Notes under the pieces: model-generated
Seen by the model: the letters and a program-made list of their open reading frames with translations, nothing else
Database searches by the model: none
What the model was told of the DNA's origin: nothing
Source: Gramella sp. KN1008
GTDB lineage: Bacteria > Bacteroidota > Bacteroidia > Flavobacteriales > Flavobacteriaceae
DNA: 64,000 nt
Assembly (NCBI RefSeq): GCF_004332155.1
Contig: NZ_SJDV01000006.1
Span: forward strand, 186,001-250,000
Direction of reading: 5' to 3'
Position numbers and translations under genes: made by a program
Shown here: in pieces, positions 8,966 to 17,540 of the stretch
How the letters are laid out: every line of letters starts with the position of its first letter
Numbering within the stretch: the first letter of the stretch is position 1

Positions 8966-11110
8966 ATGATACAGGTGAACATATTGGGTCCCGCCGAAAT
9001 ACGGAAGCCGGACGGGGAATTAGAACAGTCTTTTCTCACTGGTCCCAAACGACTGGCTTTGCTGGTGTATCTGCTGTTAAAAAGGCCTTTCGGGTTTCAT
9101 AGAAGGGACAGTTTGCTTCCTCTTTTCTGGCCGGATATGGGACAAAAAAATGCCCGGAATTCTCTTAGTAATATTTTGTATCACATTAGAAAAACCTTCG
9201 GGAATGATTCTGTTTTAAATCGTGGTGGAGAGGAGATCCAGATTAATAGCGATTTGTTTGATTGTGATGTGAATATTTTTGAAGACTATTTAAAAGAAAA
9301 CAGGATCGATTTGGCGCTGGATCTTTACCGGGGAGATTTGCTTAAAGGTTTTTATGTTTCTCAAACATCGGCAGAATTTGAATTCTGGTTAGAAAATGAA
9401 CGTCAACGCCTGAAAGATAAGGCTGGGAGATTCGTCTCGAAACACATAAAGGAATTGATCACCACGGGAAATTCGACAGCACTTGAAGTGTATACGCAAA
9501 GATCCATGGAGCTTAACTTGCCTGAAGAGGTAGATTGTCTTGAATGGGTGGATACTTTGGTCGCTCAGGGTGAAAACCAAATGGCACAAAACATTTACAG
9601 GGAATTCTGCCAGAAATATATTGCTGAATTTGAAGAAGAACCATCTGCAGAATTCATGCAGAAAATAAAGGAAATCCGTAATAATAAACTTTCTCGGAAT
9701 GGTGAAATATTTGGGGAAGTACCATCGAAAAGAACAGGAAACAGAATTGCGGTTTTACCTTTTGACAGTTGTGGTCAGGAGAGCACTCCTACTCTTACAG
9801 AGGCGATTCATAGTGATATTCTTACCAAACTTTCCGGCCTTTCCGGCCTTCATGTGATATCCAGAACCTCTGTACTTGGATATAGAGGAACTAATCATAC
9901 GGCGCCGGAGATCGCCAGTAGATTAAATATAAACTGGATCCTTACAGGTGAAGTTATAGAAATGGGTAGTAATATAAAAGTCAATGTGCGGCTTATAAAT
10001 GCTCGGGAAGACCATCAAATATGGTCTGAAAGCTATATTCGGCAATTAAATGTGGATAATATTTTTAAAATTCAGTCTGAAATCACTCACAGGATTACTA
10101 ATTCTCTTCGCGTTAAACTTGATCCGGTTACAAAACAAAATAAAATAAATGCTCCTGCAGAAAATCTGGAATCTTATTGCCTATGTGCCCAGGCAAGATG
10201 GTATTTTGATCAAAGAACAGAAACTGGGATTCGTAAAGCCATAGGTCTTTTTAGGAAAGCCCTGAAGGAGGATAATAATTATGCTTTAGCCTGGGTTGGA
10301 TTAGCAGATTCTCTTATCCTGCTGCAAGATTATGGGTACCTTCCACATGATGAAGTTATACAGGAAGCTGAAATGGCTTCTAGAAGAGCATATGAACTTG
10401 ACCCTGAACTTGCTGAAACTCACGCTACCCTGGGCCTCCTCCTTGCAGATAAACGAGAGGTTTCCAAAGCGATTATGGAACTAAATGAAGCTACCAAGCG
10501 AAGACCCAGCTATTCAGATGCCTTCAATTGGATAGGATGGTTCTCGAATGTTACGGGTGACTCAAATAAAGCACTGTTGAACTCCAGGAAAGCTGTAGAA
10601 TTGAATCCTCTTTCACCGGAAGCTGTAAGTAATCTATCCCTATCATATCTTAGTAATGGAGATTATGATGCGGCAATAAGACAGGCGCAACAAATCCAGG
10701 TTATAAATCCCGACTGGACTACCAGTTACTTTTATGAAGCTTTGGGGTTATACCATACTGGAAAACTTGATGAAGCTGAAGTTATTCTGAAAGATCTTGT
10801 CGTAGACTGGGCTGGGAATGCAGTTGATAATCTCCTTGCCATGATCTGGCACAAAAAAGGAAATAACAGGAAATTTGAGAAAATGCATAAGGAATTTCAG
10901 GAACAGAATGATCACTTTGGCAGCGCTTTGGGTTATTGTCTTCTTAAAGATCTGGATAAGACTTTACTGGAAATGCAAAAGATCACGAAGTGGAATTATT
11001 GGAATTCCCTGGCGCTTTTCAATTTATTCAAAAACGAGTTCATGGGCTTGGAAGAAAAATCAGAATTTATTGAGATTAAAGAAAAGGCCAAAAGGTCCTG
11101 GGGAGTTTAG
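8966..11110 (+). CDS. SARP-type regulator with TolB-like and TPR domains
   Basis: 714 aa in three parts. Residues about 1-95 form an OmpR/SARP-like winged helix (start MIQVNILGPAEI; later NARNSLSNILYHIRK). Residues about 96-240 match the bacterial transcriptional activation domain (SDLFDCDVNIFEDYL, LYRGDLLKGF). Residues about 260-390 begin RIAVLPFDS and resemble the TolB/FlgO-like segment found with adenylate cyclase-TPR proteins. The remainder is a series of TPRs (NYALAWVGLADSLI, ELAETHATLGLLLAD, PLSPEAVSNLSLSYL). It probably activates the divergent operon at 8830-5077. SARPs are best known from actinobacterial secondary metabolism; here the target looks like the envelope. The end overlaps the convergent gene by 4 bp. 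Confidence 0.85.
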   Translation: MIQVNILGPAEIRKPDGELEQSFLTGPKRLALLVYLLLKRPFGFHRRDSLLPLFWPDMGQKNARNSLSNILYHIRKTFGNDSVLNRGGEEIQINSDLFDCDVNIFEDYLKENRIDLALDLYRGDLLKGFYVSQTSAEFEFWLENERQRLKDKAGRFVSKHIKELITTGNSTALEVYTQRSMELNLPEEVDCLEWVDTLVAQGENQMAQNIYREFCQKYIAEFEEEPSAEFMQKIKEIRNNKLSRNGEIFGEVPSKRTGNRIAVLPFDSCGQESTPTLTEAIHSDILTKLSGLSGLHVISRTSVLGYRGTNHTAPEIASRLNINWILTGEVIEMGSNIKVNVRLINAREDHQIWSESYIRQLNVDNIFKIQSEITHRITNSLRVKLDPVTKQNKINAPAENLESYCLCAQARWYFDQRTETGIRKAIGLFRKALKEDNNYALAWVGLADSLILLQDYGYLPHDEVIQEAEMASRRAYELDPELAETHATLGLLLADKREVSKAIMELNEATKRRPSYSDAFNWIGWFSNVTGDSNKALLNSRKAVELNPLSPEAVSNLSLSYLSNGDYDAAIRQAQQIQVINPDWTTSYFYEALGLYHTGKLDEAEVILKDLVVDWAGNAVDNLLAMIWHKKGNNRKFEKMHKEFQEQNDHFGSALGYCLLKDLDKTLLEMQKITKWNYWNSLALFNLFKNEFMGLEEKSEFIEIKEKAKRSWGV

Positions 11111-11676
11111 GGTTTTAATTCCACGGCCACATTCTCCAGCTCTTTATACCAGTCCTCTCCAAATTTTCTGATAAGGGCGTCTTTTACGAATTTATACACG
11201 GGAACCTGCAGCTCGGCTCCAAGGCTACAGGCATCATCACAGATCTCCCAGCGATGGTAGTTGACTGCAGAGAAAGAAGAATATTCCTGGATCCTTACAG
11301 GGTACAAATGACAGGATACAGGTTTCTTCCACTGGATCTTTCCTGCATTGTAGGCCTCCTCTATCCCGCATAATGCGGTGCCTTTCTCATCAAAAGTAAC
11401 ATAGGCGCAATCTGCGCCATCAATCAGCGGCGTCTCTATCTCACCATTTTCACGGGTTATATATACTCCCTGTTCTTCAATAGCTTGGATTCCTTCCTCC
11501 CGCAAATAAGGTTTTACATGGGGATAGATATCTTCCATAATAGCTCTTTCTTCGGGCTCTACAGGTGCTCCCGCTTCTCCATCAATACAGCAGGCTCCTT
11601 TACAGGCTGACAGGTTGCACACAAAATCATTCTTGATGATCTCTTCAGATACTAAAGTTTTTCCCAATTGAAACAT
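11107..11676 (-). CDS. DUF3109 family Cys-rich protein
   Basis: 189 aa, normal for DUF3109. The N-terminal part has a Cys cluster (CNLSACKGACC, residues about 22-32), and more Cys follow at DCAYVTF, ALCGIEEA, SCHLYPVR and ICDDAC. The pattern resembles the YkgJ-type metal-binding proteins (Zn or Fe-S), but the biochemical role is unknown. The stop overlaps the stop of the SARP gene by 4 bp in convergent orientation. The gene is widespread as a single-copy housekeeping gene in Bacteroidota (general knowledge), so it is unlikely to belong to the SARP system. Confidence 0.85.
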   Translation of the reverse strand: MFQLGKTLVSEEIIKNDFVCNLSACKGACCIDGEAGAPVEPEERAIMEDIYPHVKPYLREEGIQAIEEQGVYITRENGEIETPLIDGADCAYVTFDEKGTALCGIEEAYNAGKIQWKKPVSCHLYPVRIQEYSSFSAVNYHRWEICDDACSLGAELQVPVYKFVKDALIRKFGEDWYKELENVAVELKP

Positions 11677-11755
11677 GCCGCAAAGATAAATTTATGTCTC
11701 ATAGAACGAAGAAAACGCTATATAAAATTTATAAAAATTTAACCTTATCTACCGA

Positions 11756-11785
11756 TTGTCAATCAGATAAGATGAAGTACTTTTG
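11756..11785 (+). promoter_or_regulatory. Bacteroidota sigma-A promoter of the marC operon
   Basis: TTG at 11756-11758, 19 bases, then TACTTTTG at 11778-11785. This matches the Bacteroidota -33 TTG / -7 TAnnTTTG consensus exactly. Transcription should begin a few bases downstream, leaving a leader of about 20 nt before the ATG at 11811. Confidence 0.8.
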
Positions 11786-11810
11786 CGCGCAATTTTAAAA
11801 ACGAGTAGCT

Positions 11811-12392
11811 ATGTTCAATTTGCTGAATTTTAGGGAAGTATTCACCGCCGGGATGGTACTTTTTGCCGTGATAGATATTATAGGCAACATTCCTATCATT
11901 ATCGATCTTCGTTCAAAAGTGGGGCATATTCAGAGTGAAAAGGCTTCTGTGGTTGCAGGTGTTATTATGATCGTATTCCTTTTTGTAGGGAAGGAGATAC
12001 TTAATTTAATCGGGATAGACGTAAATTCCTTTGCTGTGGCAGGTTCGCTGATATTATTCTTCCTGGCCCTGGAGATGATTCTGGGAATAAGTTTGTATAA
12101 GGACGATGCGCCGGAAACCGCTTCCATAGTGCCGCTGGCATTTCCTCTCATCGCCGGAGCGGGAACCATGACTTCACTGGTTTCCTTGCAGGCCGAATTT
12201 GAAATGGTGAATATTATTGTGGCTATCATTATCAATATTATCTTTGTGTACCTGGTACTGAAATCCTCTGCCAAGATAGAGAGGATTCTGGGTAGCCAAG
12301 GAATTAACGTAATCAGAAAAGTTTTTGGAGTAATATTGCTAGCTATTGCAGTGAAATTATTTGCCGAAAATATTCAGAACCTGTTTTCATGA
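11811..12392 (+). CDS. MarC family integral membrane protein
   Basis: 193 aa with about six hydrophobic segments. The start MFNLLNFREVFTAGMVLFAVIDIIGN and the central PLAFPLIAGAGTMTSL are characteristic of the MarC/UPF0056 family. The family was once linked to multiple antibiotic resistance but its transport role is not established. It is first in a small operon: the ATGA at its end gives a 4-bp overlap with the next small membrane gene, and that gene overlaps a flavoprotein gene. Confidence 0.9.
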   Translation: MFNLLNFREVFTAGMVLFAVIDIIGNIPIIIDLRSKVGHIQSEKASVVAGVIMIVFLFVGKEILNLIGIDVNSFAVAGSLILFFLALEMILGISLYKDDAPETASIVPLAFPLIAGAGTMTSLVSLQAEFEMVNIIVAIIINIIFVYLVLKSSAKIERILGSQGINVIRKVFGVILLAIAVKLFAENIQNLFS

Positions 12393-12586
12393 AGTACTTT
12401 ATTTACATTCTTATACTCTTATCCCTAAGCTTTATCGGGATAAGCGCCAGCGTGCTTGATTTTAATAACCTTACTGAAGGAGATAGCGGAAAGGCTCTTG
12501 TGGTTATCCTCGCGAGCCTTTGCGTTATTGTAATGATGGCCATACTCCTCGTGTCCAGAAGGATCTCTAAAAAGCATGATCAATAA
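12389..12586 (+). CDS. Small two-helix membrane protein (65 aa)
   Basis: Two transmembrane helices are visible: residues about 1-20 (start MKYFIYILILLSLSFIG) and about 34-56 (ALVVILASLCVIVMMAILLV). A short basic tail follows (SRRISKKHDQ). There is no recognisable domain. It overlaps marC by 4 bp at an ATGA junction and the flavoprotein gene by 11 bp, so it is translationally coupled to both and very likely real despite its size. Confidence 0.7.
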   Translation: MKYFIYILILLSLSFIGISASVLDFNNLTEGDSGKALVVILASLCVIVMMAILLVSRRISKKHDQ

Positions 12587-13193
12587 TATGGATTTTGATG
12601 TACTTATCATTGGTGGAGGGGTTGCCGGAATGTCCTGTGCACTGGTGATAGGTTCGGCTATGGAAAAACCCTACGCTGAAAATAGGAAAGCGGGAATTAT
12701 CCTGCATCAGAAGAGTTCTCATTTGCAGTCTGCATTGTTGAAAAACGTCTTTGGGATCGAGCCGGGAACCGCTGGCGGAGAAGTGTTAAAAAAGGGAATG
12801 ATCCACCTGGAAAACCTGTATCCTGCTATGGAGATTATAAAAAAGGAAAAGGTGAAGGGGGTAGAAGAGCTGGAAGAAGGTTTCAGGGTTATCACGAATA
12901 AAGCAGAATACACTGCTTCAAAAATAGTGGTGGCCGTGGGTTATACAAGTCCGTTTAGGATTTCCGGTCTTGAGCAGTATCTTATTCCGCATAAAAAGGC
13001 CAAGGTATCAAAGAACAGGATACAGTTAAGGAATGAGGATCACCTGGTAAAACCAGGGCTTTATGTCGCCGGGACCTTAGCTGGCTGGCGAAGTCAGTTT
13101 GCTATTGCCAGTGGGAGTGGGGCTGCCGTAGCCACCGATATTCTTACCGATTGGAACGGAGAGCATACCAAGGTACACGATAAATTAACCTAG
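12576..13193 (+). CDS. Thioredoxin reductase-like FAD-dependent oxidoreductase
   Basis: 205 aa. It begins with an FAD-binding Rossmann motif (LIIGGGVAGMSCAL, residues about 9-22). Later it has the second half-site of such enzymes, GLYVAGTLAGWRSQFAIASGSGAAVA. At 205 aa it is much shorter than thioredoxin reductase (about 310 aa) and lacks the NADPH domain and a CxxC centre, so it is a minimal single-domain flavoprotein. A start at 12588 (MDFDVLIIGG) is also possible. Its 3' end overlaps the convergent membrane-protein gene by 9 bp. The redox partner is unknown. Confidence 0.8.
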   Translation: MINNMDFDVLIIGGGVAGMSCALVIGSAMEKPYAENRKAGIILHQKSSHLQSALLKNVFGIEPGTAGGEVLKKGMIHLENLYPAMEIIKKEKVKGVEELEEGFRVITNKAEYTASKIVVAVGYTSPFRISGLEQYLIPHKKAKVSKNRIQLRNEDHLVKPGLYVAGTLAGWRSQFAIASGSGAAVATDILTDWNGEHTKVHDKLT

Positions 13194-13487
13194 AAAGAAA
13201 AATAGCAGGCTAAAGGGGAAACTAAGGATAGAAAGGATTATAAAACCCTGTTGTAAGTTTCTTAATATCAGGGCCTGTTTTAATTTACGGGTGAATTCCG
13301 GGTCAGAATTATGTTTTATCTGGCTCTTTAAAAGTCGGCGGGAAACATTGGAAGAATTGATAAGGATATCCCTCTGAAGAAAAAGAGAAGTGCTGTTATC
13401 CAGAAGCCTGAAAGTTACTGCGATTATGAAAAAAAGCAGGGGAAGCAACGGCCAGAGAGTAGACAGATATTCAATGAATTTTTCCAC
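13185..13487 (-). CDS. Small membrane protein of unknown function (100 aa)
   Basis: The N-terminal helix is about residues 8-28 (LWPLLPLLFFIIAVTF) and the C-terminal helix about 78-99 (GFIILSILSFPFSLLFFFLG). The charged middle contains a helical RRLLKSQIKH stretch. It lies 15 bp downstream of the S41 protease gene and is probably co-transcribed with it. No family recognised. Confidence 0.65.
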   Translation of the reverse strand: MEKFIEYLSTLWPLLPLLFFIIAVTFRLLDNSTSLFLQRDILINSSNVSRRLLKSQIKHNSDPEFTRKLKQALILRNLQQGFIILSILSFPFSLLFFFLG

Positions 13488-13502
13488 TGGAAATCCAAAG
13501 TA

Positions 13503-15095
13503 TCAATTTTCCTCAGACAACTCAATTACTTTCTCGATTATTCGGTCATCTTCATTTAAATACCGTTCAAATGCATTAGTTCCAAAAAGTTGCTGAGCCA
13601 TTTCAGCTTTTAAATATTTCTTAAGCAGGGGTTTATGTTCTTCTCCATTAAGGTTGATCCTTACCCCCATTTGGCGTAAATATCGGTCAAAATTCCGGAG
13701 CATTTCTTCGGTTATCTCTATCCTTTCCCGGTACTCACTCTTGGGAATAGAATTGTAATATTCCCGGTCCTTTTCAAGCAGGTCAAAGACATACTTGTCC
13801 ATATATCCTCCACGAAGCAGAAACGTAAGCTTTTCCTTCTCAGAACTGGTGTCTTTCGGAACGAAGACATCCGGAATGATCCCTCCACCTCCATATACCA
13901 CTTTTCCGCCGGGAGTTACATATCTCAAAGAGTCATTAACCTGGATACTATCTAAGTTTTTTAGTTCACCGTTCTCATATCGGCGCATGTAGTCATTGAA
14001 ATAAGATTCATTGCCATTATTATATGGTTTCTGGATAGAGCGTCCCGTTGGTGTGTAATATCGGGCTATGGTGAGTCTTACCGCACTGCCGTCACCCAGT
14101 TCCATTTCCCTTTGAACCAGGCCTTTTCCATAAGAGCGCCGGCCCACTATGATCCCAACATCGTTATCCTGTAAGGCTCCCGCGACGACCTCGCTGGCAG
14201 AAGCTGAATTCTCATTAATAAGTACGAACACCTTACCGTTCTCAAATTCACCTTTTCTTTGCGCATAGGTTTCCTCAATCGCTCCGCTTTTATTTTTTGT
14301 ATAGAGTATCAGTTTGTCACCTTTGATAAATTCATCGGCGATATTGATGGCTTCAGCAAGATAACCACCTGGGTTGTCTCGCAGATCCAGTGCGATCTGG
14401 GTGGCTCCTCTTTTCTTTAACTCGCCAATCGCATCCCTGAATTCCTTATAGGTAGTTTCTGCAAAACGATTTATCTTAATATATCCGAGATTCCTGGTTA
14501 ACATGTAAGAGGCATCAACACTTTTAAGAGGAACCTTTCCCCGGGTTACCTTAAAGGTAAGCAGGTCTTCTATTCCCCGTCTTAGAATCTTCAGGGAAAC
14601 CTTAGTGTTTTCCTTTCCTTTTAATTGTTTTGTGATGGAATCATTACTTATTCCCTGGTTAAAAAGTTTGTTGCCGTTAGCATATAAGATCCTGTCGCCG
14701 CCGCGGATTCCAATCTTTTCACTGGGACCGCCTTCCAGGGCCTTGATTACCACAATGGTGTCCTGTATGGTGTAAAAGCTCACCCCAATACCAACAAAGT
14801 CACCTTTCATATTTTCGGTTACACTGGCATATTCTTCCTTCGGAATATATACCGAATGAGGATCCAGGTTTTCGAGTATTTTGTTTACGGTGAGATCTAC
14901 AATGCTATCGGTATTCACATCGTCTACATACTCATAGTCGATATAATCTATAAGACGGTTTAATTTCTGCTTTTTCGGATTCCCGGAAAAAAGCTCGTCT
15001 GATGGGTCAAAGTTTAGACGTGCGCCAAGAAGAAGCCCAATCGCGCAGGCGATGCTCAGCAAAAGTGGAGTGTATATTTTATTTCTTCCTTTCAA
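13503..15095 (-). CDS. C-terminal processing peptidase (S41 family)
   Basis: 530 aa. The N-terminus is a membrane anchor or signal (LLLSIACAIGLLLGA). A PDZ domain follows at about residues 95-180 (GIGVSFYTIQ, IGIRGGDRIL). The protease core has LDLRDNPGGYL near 240, the catalytic Ser region NENSASASE near 294-302 and the catalytic Lys in RRSYGKGLVQ near 324. The enzyme trims C-termini of envelope proteins in the periplasm. Its start overlaps the stop of the dCMP deaminase gene by 4 bp (ATGA), so the two are coupled although functionally unrelated. Confidence 0.93.
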   Translation of the reverse strand: MKGRNKIYTPLLLSIACAIGLLLGARLNFDPSDELFSGNPKKQKLNRLIDYIDYEYVDDVNTDSIVDLTVNKILENLDPHSVYIPKEEYASVTENMKGDFVGIGVSFYTIQDTIVVIKALEGGPSEKIGIRGGDRILYANGNKLFNQGISNDSITKQLKGKENTKVSLKILRRGIEDLLTFKVTRGKVPLKSVDASYMLTRNLGYIKINRFAETTYKEFRDAIGELKKRGATQIALDLRDNPGGYLAEAINIADEFIKGDKLILYTKNKSGAIEETYAQRKGEFENGKVFVLINENSASASEVVAGALQDNDVGIIVGRRSYGKGLVQREMELGDGSAVRLTIARYYTPTGRSIQKPYNNGNESYFNDYMRRYENGELKNLDSIQVNDSLRYVTPGGKVVYGGGGIIPDVFVPKDTSSEKEKLTFLLRGGYMDKYVFDLLEKDREYYNSIPKSEYRERIEITEEMLRNFDRYLRQMGVRINLNGEEHKPLLKKYLKAEMAQQLFGTNAFERYLNEDDRIIEKVIELSEEN

Positions 15096-15526
15096 TCTTC
15101 CAGTTCAGTTATCTGTTCAAGTTCCACGCCCGCTTTTCGGAGAAAATCAAGACCGGAGTTATCCTTGTAGTCTATCTGGTAAACAAGTCTCTTTATACCA
15201 GATTGGTGTATAAGTTTGCTACATTCCTTACAGGGCGACATGGTGATATATAAAGTTGCGTCCCTACAGGATTGTGTAGACCCTGCCACCTTAAGTATCG
15301 CATTAGCCTCGGCATGCAGCACATACCATTTGGTATAGCCTTCTTCGTCCTCACAAAAGTTTTCAAATCCGGTGGGCGTTCCGTTATAACCATCAGAGAT
15401 GATCATTCTATCCTTCACAATTAACGCGCCAACCTGTTTTCTATTACAATGACTTAATTTACTCCATTCCCGGGCGATCCTTAAATAAGCCTTGTCGTAC
15501 TTAAGTTGTTTTGTCTTATTCATCAA
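15092..15526 (-). CDS. dCMP deaminase (ComEB-type cytidine/deoxycytidylate deaminase)
   Basis: 144 aa, normal for the family. The zinc site is complete: HAEANAIL (His and catalytic Glu) around residue 70 and SPCKECSK around residue 94. It deaminates dCMP to dUMP, feeding thymidylate synthesis (family knowledge). The start could be MMNKTK or one codon later. The ATGA overlap with the downstream S41 protease gene shows co-transcription. Confidence 0.92.
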   Translation of the reverse strand: MMNKTKQLKYDKAYLRIAREWSKLSHCNRKQVGALIVKDRMIISDGYNGTPTGFENFCEDEEGYTKWYVLHAEANAILKVAGSTQSCRDATLYITMSPCKECSKLIHQSGIKRLVYQIDYKDNSGLDFLRKAGVELEQITELED

Positions 15527-15610
15527 CTATAAAAGTCTAAGCGGTAGAAATTAATAACGAGCTGCAAATTAAAAGATTATTGATAAAAATGCAGATTAAA
15601 AAAAATAATT

Positions 15611-16198
15611 CTAGAGTGGCTGATAGCTTTCCTGTAGTATAGGCAGAATTATTCCTATTACGATAGAAGCGGTGACCAGTATCCAGTCACGCCTGGAAAC
15701 ATTAAAAATATTCTGACAGATAAAACCAACTATCATTACCGCAAGTACCACGATCACCTGTGCGATCTCTATTCCCAGTGCGAATTCTACCAAAGGCCAG
15801 AATTTTGCATCCGAGCCAGCGGCTATCATTTTAAAATAAGACGAGAATCCTAAACCATGTATAAGGCCAAAGAAGATAGTAGTAAAGTATAACAAACTAT
15901 AGTTAGTGTTCTTAAGCTTTTTTCCGGCGGTGGCGATGTCAAATATCGCGGTTGCCAGTATGGTTACGGGGATAAGGAATTCCACATAGTCTGTGGCAAC
16001 CTTAACGATACCATATACAGAGAGAAAAAGCGCTAGGGTGTGTCCCAGCGTGAAAAGAGTGACCAGCCATAATACCCGCTTCCAGGAAGTGAAACCATAG
16101 GAGGCCACCAGAACCACCAGAAAGAGTACATGATCGTATGCCTGCCAGTCCAGTACATGGTCCAGCCCAAGCCTGAAATAGAGCCAAAATTGGGACAT
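15611..16198 (-). CDS. HupE/UreJ family membrane protein
   Basis: 195 aa with about six transmembrane segments. The N-terminus (WLYFRLGLDHVLDWQAYDHVLF) has the His/Asp residues typical of HupE/UreJ-like proteins, and GLIHGLGFSSYF in the middle is another family motif. Related proteins are nickel permeases of hydrogenase or urease clusters, but no such enzyme is nearby. In Bacteroidota it is often a stand-alone gene, so the substrate is open. Confidence 0.85.
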   Translation of the reverse strand: MSQFWLYFRLGLDHVLDWQAYDHVLFLVVLVASYGFTSWKRVLWLVTLFTLGHTLALFLSVYGIVKVATDYVEFLIPVTILATAIFDIATAGKKLKNTNYSLLYFTTIFFGLIHGLGFSSYFKMIAAGSDAKFWPLVEFALGIEIAQVIVVLAVMIVGFICQNIFNVSRRDWILVTASIVIGIILPILQESYQPL

Positions 16199-16305
16199 AG
16201 GGTTATCTTTATGAAAGAACCGAATTTACAACATAATAGATTAATAACAAATTAAGGATTAAGGCATCATTTGGACCTTTTTCACAATCAGTACATTAGA
16301 AAAAA

Positions 16306-16323
16306 ATACCTTTTTTGTGGTAT
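16306..16323. promoter_or_regulatory. ATACC-N8-GGTAT inverted repeat, distal copy
   Basis: ATACC at 16306-16310 and GGTAT at 16319-16323 flank an 8-base T-rich spacer. The same arms and spacer length recur at 16599-16616, directly before the LuxR gene. It is a candidate binding site for that regulator. Confidence 0.45.
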
Positions 16324-16438
16324 TTCGGGAAGGGGTATGACAACTTAACTTAGCACTCCCAAAAAATTGGGGATTTCTGCGGGATGTGTAGGAGAAATTA
16401 GAATTTTGGGTAGGGTCAAAATTCTAAATCGTTTTTTT
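16324..16438 (+). ncRNA. Candidate small RNA ending in a strong terminator
   Basis: The stretch begins just after the distal ATACC-N8-GGTAT repeat and ends in a perfect 11-bp hairpin plus T7. There is no reading frame of note. A second terminator at 16498-16526 would allow another short transcript. The promoter and 5' end are not identified, so the boundaries are guesses. Confidence 0.25.
16398..16438 (+). terminator. Orphan rho-independent terminator 1
   Basis: Perfect arms TTAGAATTTTG (16398-16408) and CAAAATTCTAA (16417-16427) with an 8-base loop, followed by ATCG and seven T. There is no plus-strand gene upstream of it for more than 3 kb. Confidence 0.7.
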
Positions 16439-16497
16439 GTTGGGGTAAAAATCGATGTTAATAGATCATATTTCCGAAACTAACCGCAGATAACAGG

Positions 16498-16526
16498 CCT
16501 CCGGGAGCAATTCCGGGGGTTTTTTT
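16498..16526 (+). terminator. Orphan rho-independent terminator 2
   Basis: CCTCCGG (16498-16504) pairs with CCGGGGG (16513-16519) with one G-U pair and an 8-base loop, followed by seven T (16520-16526). It lies about 130 bp before the first LuxR gene. Confidence 0.7.
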
Positions 16527-16598
16527 ATGTATTACATATTAGTCTGGTCTTATAGAGTTCATGTTGAATGGATTAAAGTTCTTAATAAAGACAAGTAG

Positions 16599-16616
16599 AT
16601 ACCTAAAAAAAGGTAT
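16599..16616. promoter_or_regulatory. ATACC-N8-GGTAT inverted repeat, proximal copy
   Basis: ATACC at 16599-16603 and GGTAT at 16612-16616 flank TAAAAAAA. The site is 39 bp upstream of the ATG at 16655, in a position suited to autoregulation. Confidence 0.45.
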
Positions 16617-16654
16617 TTTTTATATATTGCGATTTGTTAAGAAAATCTAAAATA

Positions 16655-17467
16655 ATGAATAAGGATTTCAGAGAAATCGCCGAATACTGGAAAAAGGAAT
16701 ATTCAGATCAGATAAAGGAAGCCAAGAAATATGAAGCCTCCGAACAATTTAAGCAGTTATCCGCTTTTCTTACTCCAGGTAATTCCTATTATTATATTGT
16801 GAATTTTCATAACCTGGAACTGGACCTGGTTTCAGATTCTGTAGAAGATTTTACAGGGGTGGATAGAGAGAATGTTACGATGAATGATATCCTGGGGACG
16901 GCTTTACCAGAAGAGATTGAATTTGTTAAGAAAAAGGAAAATGTGATTAATGATTTTTTCATGAGGTATCTTGATCGCGAGGAGATACTTTCTTATAAAG
17001 TTATTTACACCTACCGGATGAAGGATGCGAAGGGGAAGATACGTACTATCCTGCATCAGGCTACACCTCTTTCAATGACAGATAACGGGATGTTTCAGCA
17101 TGTTTTCAGTGTGCATTCAGATATCTCCTATCTGAAAATGGTAAGTTCCAGGGATGTTTCTTTTGTGCACCTGAAAGGCGGAAGATCTTATTATAATATT
17201 AATACTGTACACGGTTGTTTTGATCCCCGATATTCTGAGTTCCGGGAACAAAGTCTAAATGATCTTCTTACAGAAAGGGAAAAAGAGATCGTGAGTGAAC
17301 TGGCGAGAGGTTTGAGTGCAGAAGATATTGCGCGGGAACTAAATCTTTCACCCCATACCGTTAAGACCCATAGGAAAAACATCCTTCAGAAGAGCGGTAG
17401 CTCCAATACAGCCCAGTTAGTGGCTAAATGTATTACCGGCGGAGTGATCTCTCACCATCTCAATTAA
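16655..17467 (+). CDS. PAS-like/LuxR-type transcriptional regulator, copy 1
   Basis: 270 aa from the ATG at 16655 (MNKDFREIAEYW). A TTG at 16634 would add seven residues, but the ATG gives the same length and start pattern as the paralogue at 17541. Residues about 35-165 look like a PAS-type sensor (NSYYYIVNFHNLEL, YRMKDAKGKIRTILHQATPL). Residues about 205-265 form a LuxR/FixJ HTH (LTEREKEIVSELARGLSAEDIA, then LSPHTVKTHRKNILQKSG). There is no receiver domain. The gene is preceded by an ATACC-N8-GGTAT site. Confidence 0.85.
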   Translation: MNKDFREIAEYWKKEYSDQIKEAKKYEASEQFKQLSAFLTPGNSYYYIVNFHNLELDLVSDSVEDFTGVDRENVTMNDILGTALPEEIEFVKKKENVINDFFMRYLDREEILSYKVIYTYRMKDAKGKIRTILHQATPLSMTDNGMFQHVFSVHSDISYLKMVSSRDVSFVHLKGGRSYYNINTVHGCFDPRYSEFREQSLNDLLTEREKEIVSELARGLSAEDIARELNLSPHTVKTHRKNILQKSGSSNTAQLVAKCITGGVISHHLN

Positions 17468-17540
17468 AGAAGGCTTAAAAGATCCTTTTTAAAGAAGCAT
17501 CTGAAAATTTATATTTATTACCCCTCTTAACCGTATTTGG

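Larger units (their letters stand above)
16199..16654 (+). other. 456-bp intergenic region with paired operators and two terminators
   Basis: No protein gene is credible here. The region has two copies of ATACC-N8-GGTAT (16306 and 16599) and two plus-strand terminator hairpins (16398 and 16498) with no coding sequence before them. The layout suggests one or two short non-coding RNAs and a shared regulator. Confidence 0.55.
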
